From NCBI GenBank assembly GCA_026873275.1, contig JANTUC010000013.1, positions 1,302,001-1,366,000 of the forward strand: 64,000 nt of DNA, written 5' to 3'. Positions 47,032 to 59,600 of the stretch are shown here, piece after piece. The notes beneath the pieces are model-generated. The model was not told the DNA's origin. It was given only the letters and a program-made list of their open reading frames with translations, and did no database searches. The stretch's first letter is position 1. Each line of letters opens with the position of its first letter. Made by a program: the position numbers and the translations under genes. The stretch comes from Pseudopithomyces maydicus (lineage: Eukaryota; Ascomycota; Dothideomycetes; Pleosporales; Didymosphaeriaceae).

Positions 47032-47897
47032 AATAGGCCTCTTACTAGTTATTTTAATATAATTAAAATATTAAAGTAAGTAAAGAGATGCTATTACTAA
47101 GTAAGTATATTAAAAAATATATTTAATTATATTTATAACTATTTGCGCTGTCAGAGGGCGAATTTAAAAAATATAAATTATATAGATTATTATATTCTTT
47201 ATTAATTCTAGACCGATTCTAGCAGTATATTATAATAGACTTTATTATAATTTTGCCTTTAAGCATATTTATTAAAGTTATTTTTTATATAATTCTTATA
47301 ATTATAGATTATTTTTTTAAAATAATATATAACGTACTAGCTAAAATAAACTAGAACGGATATAATCTAGCTAAAGTCTAGATTAAGAAAGTTATTTAAT
47401 TATATAGTAATCTAGAAATAATTCTATTAAATAGAGAACCTATAATATAAGTAAAATACTAGAAAACTTTTTATTACTATCTAAATTTAAAAAGAATTCT
47501 TATATTAGCTTTTTATCTATAGACTAATAGATAGACGGAATAATAAAATTAAATTTTAAAAAATAGTACCTATAGATCTTTTATAGCCTAAAATAGAATA
47601 ATTAAATTGTTTAGATATTATTAGCTAAATATATATATAATAATAATAAATATACCTTTATAGGATATATACTATACTAAATTTATTATAGATATAACCT
47701 CTAAGAGCTAAATTAGTTAGAATAAAATTTAAGAAATAGAGAAAGTTTTAAAGAATTCTAAATTATAAAAAAATTTTTAAAATTTATTTAGAGGCGGTAA
47801 AGAAGCTAAAATTTATATAAAAATATTAAAAAGAAGTTATAGATAAGAAAAGGCTGCCTTTAATTTAAAAATAAATAATAAAGTATTTATTAGTAAT
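47032..47897 (+). pseudogene. Gypsy element B, part 3: integrase
   Basis: Integrase zinc-region end and core, degraded. A run ending in IDFIIILP (first Asp) with IIxxxIDYFFK lies at about 47180-47320. At about 47520-47560 QTNRxTE is the RIP form of the QTDGQTE box with the catalytic Glu. The frame then runs to VFISN, equal to the KVWLST position before the GPY/F module, where the copia element inserted. Confidence 0.78.
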
Positions 47898-48094
47898 TAT
47901 TATAAGAGACAGACATCTATTTAGCGAGCTTATAGATGAAGCTTATAAGCTTATAAAATAGTAGAACTATAGTTTTAGAGTATACTATATATTCAGCTTT
48001 TAGAGCTAGTTTTCTTATATATTAATTAATTAATTTTTCTATATATACTTAATCTTTAAAGTCTATATTATCTAGCTTATCTATTTTTTAATCA
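47898..48094 (+). repeat. Left LTR of the copia element
   Basis: Starts TATTATAAGAGACAGACATC, the RIP form of the TGTTGCAAGAG start seen in the solo LTR at 63634. It aligns along its whole length to 55232-55427. Confidence 0.88.
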
Positions 48095-51000
48095 TTATAA
48101 GTCTAATATATTAAAAATAAAGATATTTCTCTCTGTATAATTAATCGCTAAAAAATAAACTTAGATATTTTAATTTATTTAAAGGCCTCCTTTTATTATT
48201 TCTTATTCTTATATAATAAGAGCAATACTTATTTATTACTATAAATTTTTTTATAAAGCTTATTATAAGACCTTATTCTAATAATATATTTAACACTTTA
48301 AATATCTAGTTTATTAATTATAAGAGCTGGCTAGTATAGTATATATAGTTTAAAATTATAGCCCTTTAACAAAGTGTTTAAGAATATATTAACTTAGATA
48401 TACCGCTTATAGAGAATTTTATAATAATTATTTTAAAAATCTCTGATTTTTAGGAAATAATTATAAATATAAAGTAAATATATTAAGAATTAGAAGAGCT
48501 AAATAAGCTTATTAAAATATTTAAGCCTATAATAATTTATTATAAAGGATATAGTAAAAGTGCAAATCTAGAATCTTCTACTAAAAGTTTAGCCCCTAAT
48601 AAGGATAGTAATTATAATAATTATTATATAGAAATTCTTTACTAATACTAACTAGCTATAAAAAATTATAAAATATATTTTACTAAATATATAGCTTATA
48701 TATAGAGAGTTTAAAATCTTTATAATTAAGTAATTAAAATAGTTAACCAGCAGCTCCTTACTCCTACTATATTTAATATTACTAATTAGGAGAGCTTTAT
48801 AATTTAAGTAATTATTAAATACTTAAAGGATAAGCTAACTTTATTTAAAATAATAATAATTAATTAGATCTACTAGAAATATTATACTATATTTAAAAAA
48901 ATACGCTATAGTTAAATAACCCTAAAAAACTAGTATAAGAAATAGAACACTCTCTATATATTTACTATATAGTATAAAATTCTAGAGTTTAAGGAAGAGA
49001 TTACTGTAATTAACTTCTTAAGTATTATTATATATAAGATAGTACTAGAGTAAATTTATATATAGTATACTAAAATTAAGCGCTAATAGATAAAAAGAGA
49101 AAAGATACTTTCTATTAAAAATATTAGTAGACTCTTTTTAGCCCATTTAAACCTATATACTAATAGCTTAATTATTAAGCTTAGGATTTGTATAATACTT
49201 ATTAAAAAAAGTAATAAAATTTTAAGAAGTAGTATTAAAGGTATATTAAATTTTAAAAAAGAAAAGGTTGCTCCTATAAAAAAAATTATAATTAGTTTTT
49301 ATAATTATATAAGTCCTTATAAATAGTTATTTAAGGCTTATACTAAGGCAGGCTAATAATCTTAACTAAAAAGAAAAAGGATAAAATCTTAATATATTTT
49401 ATTTACTTAAACTATACTTAGGTGTATAATACTATAAAGAGGAAATAGGATAAGAAAAAGAAAATTTTAAAATTTATTTTTTTAGGTAATATTGCTACTG
49501 CGCTGATTAATTTTATAATTATAAATATTATAAAAGAATTAGGCGTATATACTATTTTTAACTTTAATACTTACCCGCTCTTAAGCAGTATTATTTTAGA
49601 TAATAAAAATACTATATACTTTATTAATAATGCCTTAATATTTATACTAGGATTATTTAAAAAAGTATTATATATAATATAATTAAAGTAGGCACTGCGT
49701 CCTATTTTATATTTAAAAGAGGAACTAGAGTTATTAAGAGAATTTTTATAATACCTAATAAAAAGTGTAGTAATTTTATACTTAATAATATAGCTATAAT
49801 AAAAGATTTTTATATAAATATTATTTCTAAAGCTCTATTGCTTAAGTAAAATATATAGTATATAAATTATAATAATATACTACGCTATAATAAACCTAAT
49901 TATAATTTAGTATTTATAAAGCTTAAGTATAAGTATAACCTTATTTTTATTAAATATAAATCTATTCTTTATTATTCTATTATTATAAGCGTGCTATCTA
50001 TTTATAAAAAGATTAAAAGCTTTTATATTTTAATTCTAAAAGTAGACTTTGCTAAGCTCTAGTACTAGTATTTTAATTATTTAGAAAAGGACGCTCTAGA
50101 GGTATTAGTTAGAAGAGTAAAGAATATAAAAATAAAAGGGGTACTAAAAAAGGAATATAAATACTATATAATAATATATACTTTTTAGATAATTTTTAAA
50201 AGGCTGAAGGAATAATCTTTAAGATTATATTTTTAAATTTTATAAAATTTATTTAACTACTTAGCTAGTAGGTTTAGTAAATATTAGCTTATACTTTTAA
50301 AGTATAACTATAATAGAAAGTTATATATATTTCTACTATATAATAAGTTTGATATAAAGATTTTAGAGATCTAGAAGAGCTTTATAGTTTATATTTAAAT
50401 ATATTACTGTTTAAAGGTTATTATAATCTTTTAAAATAATAATATAGTAATATATCTATTGAAGGGTAAAAAGCGCTTTAAAATATAAACTAAGAAGTAT
50501 AGTATTATTATTAAGATACCTTTATTATATATCTATAAACTTAATAGTGGCGCGGAGAGAATAGAATAGAAAATAATAATTAGAATTTTAAAAATAAAGC
50601 TTAGCGCTATTTTATTAAATAAATTATAATTTAAAGTAGTACTTATAATTATTTTTTTAATTAATATAAGCCCTGCTCCCTCTAAGTATATAATGTTTTT
50701 AAATAAGGTGTTAAATATATAATTTACGCAGTATTTTAAATAATATTAATTAAAGTATATAAGGAGCGCGCTAATTAACTTATAATTAAATTAAAATAGC
50801 GTGTTTATATATAACTATTATATATACCTTTTAAATAGGGATAGAGCAGTAGGTTGTAAAAAATATAATTTTAAAATAATATTTAGGAGTTATATTAGAT
50901 ATTTAGTAGGCTATAAAATTTTTAATATTTATAATATATAGATCCTAGTGCTCGACTAAGTAATAATAATATATAATATAATATTTAATAAGTAATCCTT

Positions 51001-53600
51001 CTATATTAAAAATAAAAATTTAATATTTACTAGAAAAGAGATTATAGAGCTTATAAATATTCTAAATAAAAATAAAATAATTAATTTTAAAAGAATATTT
51101 AATAAAGTCCTTAAGTATACTAGTATATTACCTAAAGAGTAGAGTAGTAATAGTAATTAAAAAACTTATTTAAGTACTAGCTTAAAAGTATAATTAATTA
51201 AAAAAGTATTCCTTTAGCTAGCCTATTAAAAAAATACTTTAATAATTAGATTAAAGGTAAAAGAGCTGCTAGTTAAATTAATAAATAATAAAAAACTTTT
51301 TTATAGCTTTTTAATTATTTAGGCCTTATTACTCTAGACTTTATACTAAAATATAGAGTTATTAGAGAAAATAATCTTTTAGATAATTTATAAAAAGCGT
51401 ATTATATTAATAGAGTAAATAGGTTAAAATTAGAATTATTAAGCTAATATATAGAGTGCTTAAGCTCTGCCGATATCTTTTAAATAATAAAATAAGACTT
51501 TAGTCTATCTGTAAAAATAGAAGCACTACTACTTATTAGAAGATAATATAAATAATAGATATAAAAACTACTTATTTATTTAAATTATAGATAGTATATT
51601 TAGAATTAAGAAAATTTTAATATATTAAAAGGTGATACGGTAAATTAAAAAGTATATATAATAATTACTAAAACACTATTTAAATTTTTAAGTAAACTTT
51701 AATTTAATTTCCTAAACTTTTTTTCTAGTATTATTAAAGTCTAGGAAGCTTATAAAGAGTTAATTATAATAAATATAATAATTTAAAATACTCTAAAAAT
51801 AAGGCTTAAACCCTTATTATTAAAAGCTTAATTATTAATAATTAAGCTTCCCCTTTACTAATAATTTAAAAACAGCTCTTTAGATATAAATTAAAATAAT
51901 TATTTAAAAATACTGCTTATAAGGAGATTTTAATATTATTAAAAATAAAAATCTAGAAAAAAGTTTTAAATAATTTAATAGATAAGCGCCCGCTCCTACT
52001 AAAATAAGTATTTATATATAAATATAATAAAGATACCTACTTTACTAAGTATAAAACTTATATAGTAGTTAGAGGAGATTTATAATAGATTAATATAATT
52101 ACCTCTACTTATATTATAATATTTATAGTAAGATTATTTTAAATTATAATTATAATTATAGTAGAATTTAACTTAAAAATTTTATAATTTAATATAGTAG
52201 ATGCGTTCCTAAACACCTTTATTAATAAAGATAATTTTATACTTTATAAGTTATCTAATAATTATTATAAGCTAAAATATTATATTAAACTTAAAAGAGC
52301 TTTCTATAGGCTAAAGGATTTGCTTTTTTTATAATATAAGGAATTTTTAAGTATCTTATTAGTAATTAATCTCTACGCTTTTAAGGAGATGTCTTATATA
52401 TTTTTTAATAAAGATTAAAAAATCTTTATACTCTTTTATATAAATAATATTCTCGTTCTCTATTATAAGGATTAGCAGAAAGAAGCTATAAAACTTATTA
52501 AATAAATTTAGAATAAATATAAGCTTAAAGAAAAAGGACCTATAAAATACTTTTTAAGAATTTAAGTAATTAGAAATAGAGAGGCTAGAATAATTATTTT
52601 TATTTATAATATTTATATTAAAAAGGTAGCTAAAAAATTTAATCTAAACTTAATAGCGCCTTACTAAGAATATTATTACCTTTAATTAAGTTTCTAAAGT
52701 ATAAAGATTAGATAACTAAGCAGGAGATTAAGATATATTAAAAATATATAAAATCTATATTATATATAGTAATTATACTATAATTTAATATTACTTTTTT
52801 AGTTGCTAAGCTCTCCTACTTTTTAATTAATTTAAGTAAAGAGTATTTTAAGGCTGTAAAGTATTTAATAATATTTTTATATAATTCTTACTAAATGATA
52901 ATTTAGTATAAAGTTATAATAAGCTTATAGCTTATAATTTATAGAGAGGCTTCTTTTATAAATAATTTAAAAACTAGATAATCTTTTTATAGCTATATTA
53001 TAATACTTTTTAAAAATATTATAATATAAAAGGCTGCTTACTAATTAATAATAATTATTTTTATTACTAAAGCAGAGCTTATAGTATTAAAGTATATAAA
53101 TAAAGAAGCTATAGTATTTAAAAGATTTTTTATAAAGCTTATACTTAATTTAAGTAATATTTAAAAAATCTTTTATAATAATAAGTAAATAATTAGGCTA
53201 GTAATAGAATAAAATAAGTAAATTACTATTATACTGCGCTATATAAATATTAAAAATCTTTAGTTATATTAGGAGTACGCTAAAGGGTTATTTAAAATTT
53301 AGTATTTAAAAATAAGTAATATACTTATAAATAGGTTTATAAAAGCTTTATTAAAGTAGTAATTTAACTATTTTAAAGAGCTGCTAAACTTAAAAAATAT
53401 TAAAGAATTATTATAGAGTATAATAAGAAGTGAATTAGGGAATCTAAATATTATAAAGTTATAGAACTATTATATAGGAGAGTAGAATAATTATTAAATA
53501 AATAATAATTTAATAAGCTATTTAAGGAGCTTAAAGGCCTACTTATAATATTTATTAATAATTAAAGTGCCTAAAGCCTTATTAGAAATTTTTTTTAATA
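48095..53600 (+). pseudogene. Copia gag-pol, degraded
   Basis: The gag-like part comes first (about 48400-49300), without certain motifs. Integrase C-terminal region at about 50880-51000 reads YIRYLVGYKIFNIYNI then VIIIYNIIFNK, matching the copia GYxVGY...RDVxFNE box. RT at about 52190-52560 shows VDAFLN, LKRAFYRLKD and FYINNIL, where the catalytic Asp pair has become Asn-Asn, then GPIKYFLRI. RNase H is near 53070 (KAELIVLKYINKEA). All frames carry RIP stops. In a live element this encodes particle protein and the copying enzymes. Confidence 0.82.
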
Positions 53601-55231
53601 TTTTTACCTTTATATAGTGCTAATATTACTTTTATAATAATTTAAGTTTTTTTAGTACTATAACTTATAATTAATTAGTATAGTAATTAGCAAAGCTTAT
53701 AATTTAAAACTTATATTAAGCTTTTTCTTTTAATAAAGCTGCAAAAAATGATTATAAATAAAATAATAATTAGTAGGCCTAATTTAAATAAGCTAAAATT
53801 AAGAAAAGAGCTCAAAAAATACTTATATAAAAATATAAAAGTAATTAGAAGAGCAGCGTTAATAGTATTTATTAAAAGTATTTTTATAATTTTAGCACTT
53901 ACTATTAGACTTACTTTTAAGTATAGACTTTATATAATTTAAATAGAAGACCTTACGCTTAGTATTTAATAATAATTAATTTAAGAAAAGTAGATAAATA
54001 AGAATAAAAAAATTTACTAGACTTAATATAATTAAGAATATAATAAGTAGATATTTTATCCTTAGAAGAATTAAGAGTAGGCTTATTATTATTATTAAAG
54101 CTTTTTAGAATAAATTTATATTTAAATTTATTTAAGTCTTTAGGGCTTAGAAAGCAGATAGCTTTATACTTAGTAATATAAAATTACTATAAAGTAGTAA
54201 ATAAAAGAGACTTCTTAACTAAATATTTATAAATATATAGAGTAGCTGGTAGAGGAGTATAATACTTATAAATAAATTATTTTTCCTTATTATTAGTAAG
54301 CTTTTTATTAATAAGAGATTACTTAATTAGTTTCTTATAAATAATAGATTCTTTTTAAGTAGGCTAGGAGCAGGGTTTCTTTTTAGTATAGTTAATAGGG
54401 GAGTAAACCTCTTTAGTAAAAATAAAAATTTAATAAGTTTATAAATTAGTTAGTAAAAGCTCTAATTAAATTAAAAGAGTAAAAGAGCTTAAAGCTATTA
54501 CTTTATAATAATAATTACGCTACTATAGTAAAGAATTAAATAATTTTATTATTAAAGTAGGTGGAGCAGATAGAGTAACTAGAGAATAAAATTAGTAAAA
54601 TAAATAAAATAAGTAAAGTTAGCAGAGCTAGTAGAGTAAATAAAATAAAATAAAATAAAATAAAAATAGATAATAAAGTATAAAAAAAGTTATAAAAAAT
54701 TAAAATAATAAAAGAGGTCTCTATTTTATATATAAAATAAAAAATATATATAGGCTTAGGCGCGCAGCGTTAAGTAATTAATAAAAAAATAATATATATA
54801 TATATACTTAGCGCAGCGGCTCTTTTATTAAAAATTTAATAAAAATTAGCTTAAAAGTTTACTAATAACTAAAATAATTAAAAAGCTTAGATAGGAGAAA
54901 TTAAACTAAAAATTAAAAGTATTATTATTTTAAAGCTATAGTAGCTAAGGGCCCTATACTTTAAGCTTTAGAATAGCTTAAAAATTTACTTTATACTTTA
55001 AATAGCTTATAAGAGCTTTTTTAAAAATATTATTATTTTAGAACTGCAGCGGCTAAGGGTTCTATACTTAAAATTTTAAAATAATTTCAGAATTTACTTT
55101 GTAATTAGGGTAGCTTATATAAACTTTTTATAGAAATATTAAATAAATACTTTATTAAAATTCTAATAATCTTATAGGCAGTTTAAAAAGCTTAAAAGTA
55201 GTTTACTAACTATTTATTAAGCTAGGGAGTA
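53601..55231 (+). other. Copia 3' region, no gene recognised
   Basis: Long AT-rich tract between RNase H and the right LTR, longer than usual for copia 3' ends. It holds a short AAAAT microsatellite near 54641-54665 and a purine-biased stretch (54480-54720). A 64-codon frame at 53748 looks like chance. Another insertion may be hidden here. Confidence 0.4.
54641..54665 (+). repeat. AAAAT microsatellite
   Basis: About five tandem copies of a TAAAA unit inside the copia 3' region. Confidence 0.8.
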
Positions 55232-55427
55232 TATTATAAGAAATAAATATTTATTTAGTAAGTTTATAAATAAAGCTTATAAACTTATAAAACAACAGAA
55301 CTATAGTTCTAGAGTATACTATATATTTAGCTTTTAGAGCTGATTTTCTTATATATTAATTAATTAATTTTTCCACACATATTTAATCTCTAAAGTTTAT
55401 ATTATCTAGCTCGTCTGTTCTCCAACA
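55232..55427 (+). repeat. Right LTR of the copia element
   Basis: 196 bp, ending CTGTTCTCCAACA. It has fewer RIP changes at its 3' end than the left copy, and is the same length as the solo LTR at 63439-63634. Confidence 0.9.
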
Positions 55428-55432
55428 GTAAT

Positions 55433-56105
55433 AGATATATAAAAAGTACTAAAGTAATAAAAAATTAAATTAAAAGTTTTTAGGACCTAAAAAATAATAT
55501 AGTATATTAGAAATTTACTAATAATTTATAAATTTAAATTATTTAAGCTAAATAATATTTATCCTATCTTTTATTACTTATTATTAGAATTATATATAGT
55601 TTAGGGCACTCTGTACCCATAAAAATTGATTATTAATATTTTATATTAATTAGGTAATAATGTATTTAAAATAAAATATATAATAAATAGATATAAGAAT
55701 AAGGATAATTAATAAAAATATTTAATTTAATAGAAGGATTATAATAGAAATAAAAATTTTTAAAAAATAAAAGATACTATTAGCGCTAATATACTATAAA
55801 AGTTTTAAAAAAATTTAAAATTAAGTCTAGAAGGTTTACAGTCTTTATAATATATATAAAAAGAGGTTGTGGACAACCTCCTAAAAAAAAAGGATAAAAA
55901 TAATAATTTAAATATAAATTATATTAATTTAATATAAAATAGTCATAAAGTAAATAAAAAAAGGGTATAAGAAATTTATAAATTCTTTTATTTTTAAAAA
56001 CCCCTATATATCTCTTATAAAAAAGTTTAATAGTAGGGTAGCCTAAAGGGCAGGGTATTTTAATAAGTATAAATTTATAAAAGTTAATTATTTTTAAAGA
56101 GATAA
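55433..56105 (+). pseudogene. Gypsy element B, part 4: integrase C-terminal (GPY/F) and 3' end
   Basis: After the copia element the reading continues with NRYIKSTK, a degraded RPSKKLD, a GPF-like site and a segment with LxxN..L.SYLLLLIIR. These match the IHPxFHVSLL end of the GPY/F module (about 55433-55610). A chromodomain may follow at 55670-55790, but it cannot be read with confidence. A perfect hairpin (GAGGTTGT-GG-ACAACCTC) sits at 55863-55880. The piece is cut at 56105 by element D. Confidence 0.7.
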
Positions 56106-56602
56106 TGTCACGGGGCACACTCTATAGTCCCGTGGACCTAGGGTGTGCTCATTAGGGGTATAGTAAGTTAGAAGGAGCGGACAGGTAAGTATAAGTTATA
56201 TAGGTTAAACATTAATTAATATAATAAGGTTATTATTGCTAAATACTTAATAGTAATCTTTACTATAGAAGTAAGGGACAGTAGAACTAAATTAAAAATT
56301 AATAATAAAAACTATTTAAAGTGGGCGGCTGTTACTATATACTTAAGGGTATAAGCTAGCTTTATAGTTCTATTATATAAAGCCTATAAAGCTAAGCTTT
56401 ATAGGCTTTATATTATAGAGTCTATAGAGTCTAGTTATATAACCTCTTTTATATATTTATATTATACTTAGCGTCTAACCTATAATTATAATCTAATAAA
56501 TTATTATAGTAAGTATAATTACTACTTATACTTCCTCCCTACTAGTCTTTATTACCCTTATTATAATTCCTATATTTTAATTATAGTATAGTAGCTATAA
56601 TA
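56106..56602 (-). repeat. LTR of element D (3' LTR by transcription)
   Basis: On the plus strand it begins TGTCACGGGGCACAC, preserved here but TATTATAAGATACAC in the other LTR. It contains a perfect 39-bp palindrome at 56375-56413. Confidence 0.9.
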
Positions 56603-56615
56603 CTATCCCCCTTCT

Positions 56616-59600
56616 AAGTCTTCGGCCTAAAGATTATCTAAAATATAGAGTCCCACTATATTAGCAGGGTAGACTCTATTATATTTAAAATAATTATAGC
56701 CCTTTATACCTTTTTATAAAACTCTTAAATAGTACGCGTTTACTAATAAAATTTCCTGTTATAGCTTTAATATAATACTATATTTTTATTATATTAGGTT
56801 TAATCTTCCTTGCGTTATTTCTCCCTATAATACTTTAAAAAGATTAGTTTATAAGCTTTACCTTTATTTTAATATTTATAGTTCTTATAACGTGAGCGGA
56901 GTCTCAGTTTTAAATAGTATAATCTTATTAATATTTCTAGTCCTTAGGCTTACTATTTATAGTGCAATTTATTAATTATTTCTAAGTTAAAATTTAAGCT
57001 AAACTTACCACAGCTAAAAAGGAATAAAAATATATTTTTAATAAATTAGCTGCTGCGCGGCTTTGTATCTCTTAGTTAAAAAAATAAAAGGAATTTCTTA
57101 ATAAATAGGAGGATAATTAATCTACTACCTTAAAGGCGGAGTTAAATTAAAAGGAAGTAGAATTATAGGCTATAAATTAATAGAATAGTCTAGAAGAGAA
57201 ACTATTAGAAATCGCTTTAAGTAATACTTATATCTTTATTAGTATTAATAATCTTTACAGGTTCCTACTAGGTAATCTAATTTTAAGTCTAATATTATTA
57301 AACTTTCTTTATATAATTAGTTTAGCTAGAACTCCTCTAATAACTTAAAGTAGTTAAGATTCTCTCCTAGCTTTTATATATTATTCTATAGGTTTTCTTT
57401 CTTATCCTCGCCCTTCTATACTACCTTATAGTAGTCTTTTCTATTTACTAATTTATAATTTATAATCCTCTCTACTTCCTATTCCTTTTATTAATTACTA
57501 TAGGTTTCTATTTTATAAACTGCTAATTATACATCTTAAGGTACTTTTTCTAATAATACTATATAAAATACTAAGTAAATCTTTATATTACTTAGTAGTT
57601 GTAACTTAAAGGTAACTGGAGTAATTTATTCTATAATTTTATATAATCTAATCTTTAAGTAATCTAATTTATTTAAAGGTTTTTTACTAGTAATATTTTT
57701 TTATAGTAGCTAGACTTTCTCCCTCTTCTTTAGCACTAGCGAAGCCTTATACTTTTAATTATAATATTTCCCTATTCTAGTATGCAGGAAAACTGCGTCT
57801 TATTATAATTAATTATAGTTTTTTTAATTTCTTTTACCTATACTTCGCTATTTAAATTCTAAAACTTTATTATTTTAAGGGCTTAGTAAGCTATTAGGTT
57901 AAACCTATAGTTTATAAAGAATAGTATTACTCCTATTATACTATATTATAAGTTATTATATACTAATTAGGCTATTAGCAGCAGGCCTACCTAATTATTC
58001 TATTAGTAGTTTAAGAAATATCTAAAATACTATTCTACTATTTAATTTATTTATTTAGTTTGTTTATCTGTCTGTAGATAGTATGCCATAGATATACTAT
58101 ACTTAATATTTATTAAACTTATTATAGTCTACTATAGCTTTAAAGTAAACCTAATATTTCTATTAGTAATAATTTTATCTGGTATCCTGTATTAGGCTAC
58201 CACTATTAATAAGAATTAGAACACTATGTGTTCTGTCTTATTAATTTCTTTATATAGTATAAAGTAACTATACTTAGTAGTTTTATTAATAATAACTATT
58301 ATTCTATTATACTTAATCTTATTTTCTAGGTCTTAGGATTTCGGCAGTTACGTAATAAAATCTATAGTAATTATACCCTATAGCCGTTCTAAAATCTTTA
58401 CTAGCTATAATTATCTATAAGGCGTATAGTATTCTAATTTATTCCTATAGTAATCGGCATAATTCTATAAGACTTTAATAATTATTTATCTTACTTATAG
58501 AAAGTAGTATTCCTATATAAATCTTTCTAAAATTTATTTAATGCCTTAGTAGCTGTGGGCTGAGCGATTTATAAAACCTTTATATAAATTTTTATTAGAT
58601 TTTTGCTAGGATAAAGGTTTATTTAAAGATCTTATATATTTTATTCTTATAAGTAGATCTATTAGGCAGGTAATTAATACCTTTATTACTTACTATTATT
58701 TCTTTCTAAATCTATTCTATCTATTTATTAAGCCCTAATTCTAGGGTTACTGCAAGTTTTAGCATATTATAAATTATTATATTATTTATATTAAATTATA
58801 GTAGCGCTTTAGAAACTATAGTCTTCCCTTATAGATTTAGTCTTTAGTTTAACGCATTAGCTTATAGGTTCTCTATTCCTTAAATATAGATAATCTTAAA
58901 ATTAAATATTAATAATTACTAAGCCTATTTTATTTACCTTAGGCTTAAAATCTAATTCTTTATAAATCCTATAAAGTTCTTATAATCTAAAAATACTAGT
59001 ATTTAGAACCTTACGCCTTACAGGTAGATTTACTAAATTTTAAAAATATTTACTATTATTAGTAGTTCCTTATTATAAATAAAATAGTTAAGCTCTATAA
59101 ATATTATTTTCTAAGAATAATATTTTATAAGATATTTTATATTATTCTTTAAATCTTGCTATATAAGGCACGCTCCTATTATATAGTTTAATATATTAAT
59201 TTTTAGGAATGCGGGCCTTGTTGGGTTAAAAGTCTATAGTATAGGGAATTTTAAGAATTCCTCTTTAAGCTTTTATATTACTTCTTAGTATTTTTTTATT
59301 TATTTAAAAGGGATATTTTTCTTAGTAAGATTTATAAATAGTCGGGTTATTTCTAATTATTAGGGTATAAACTTCTAATAGTAGTTATAAAATTTTATAA
59401 AGAATTAAATATCTAATAATTTCTTTAGTTAGCCCTAATTCTAAATCTTTTATATTTTAGTAGGTTTAATATTGAGTTTCCCTAGTTCGATTATAAACTC
59501 TAAGTAGGTTATTTTCTTTATATAAAACTTATACTTCTTTAATTTAAAATAGAGCTTTATCTCTTTAATTTTTTAAAGCACTTTTTATATATACTTTAAA

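Larger units (their letters stand above)
47898..55427 (+). mobile_element. Complete Ty1/copia element, RIP-degraded
   Basis: Two 196-197-bp LTRs (47898-48094, 55232-55427) and a perfect GTAAT duplication (47893-47897, 55428-55432) bound it. Internal order is integrase before RT, as in Ty1/copia. A purine-rich tract ending GGGAGTA precedes the right LTR, giving plus orientation. It interrupts the integrase end of gypsy element B. Confidence 0.92.

Noticed and set aside
53748..53942. 64-codon open frame in the copia 3' region
   Set aside because: Composition follows the AT bias, no motif, surrounded by RIP-mutated transposon DNA.
55924..56118. 64-codon minus-strand frame
   Set aside because: It straddles the junction between element B and the LTR of D, so it cannot be an old gene.
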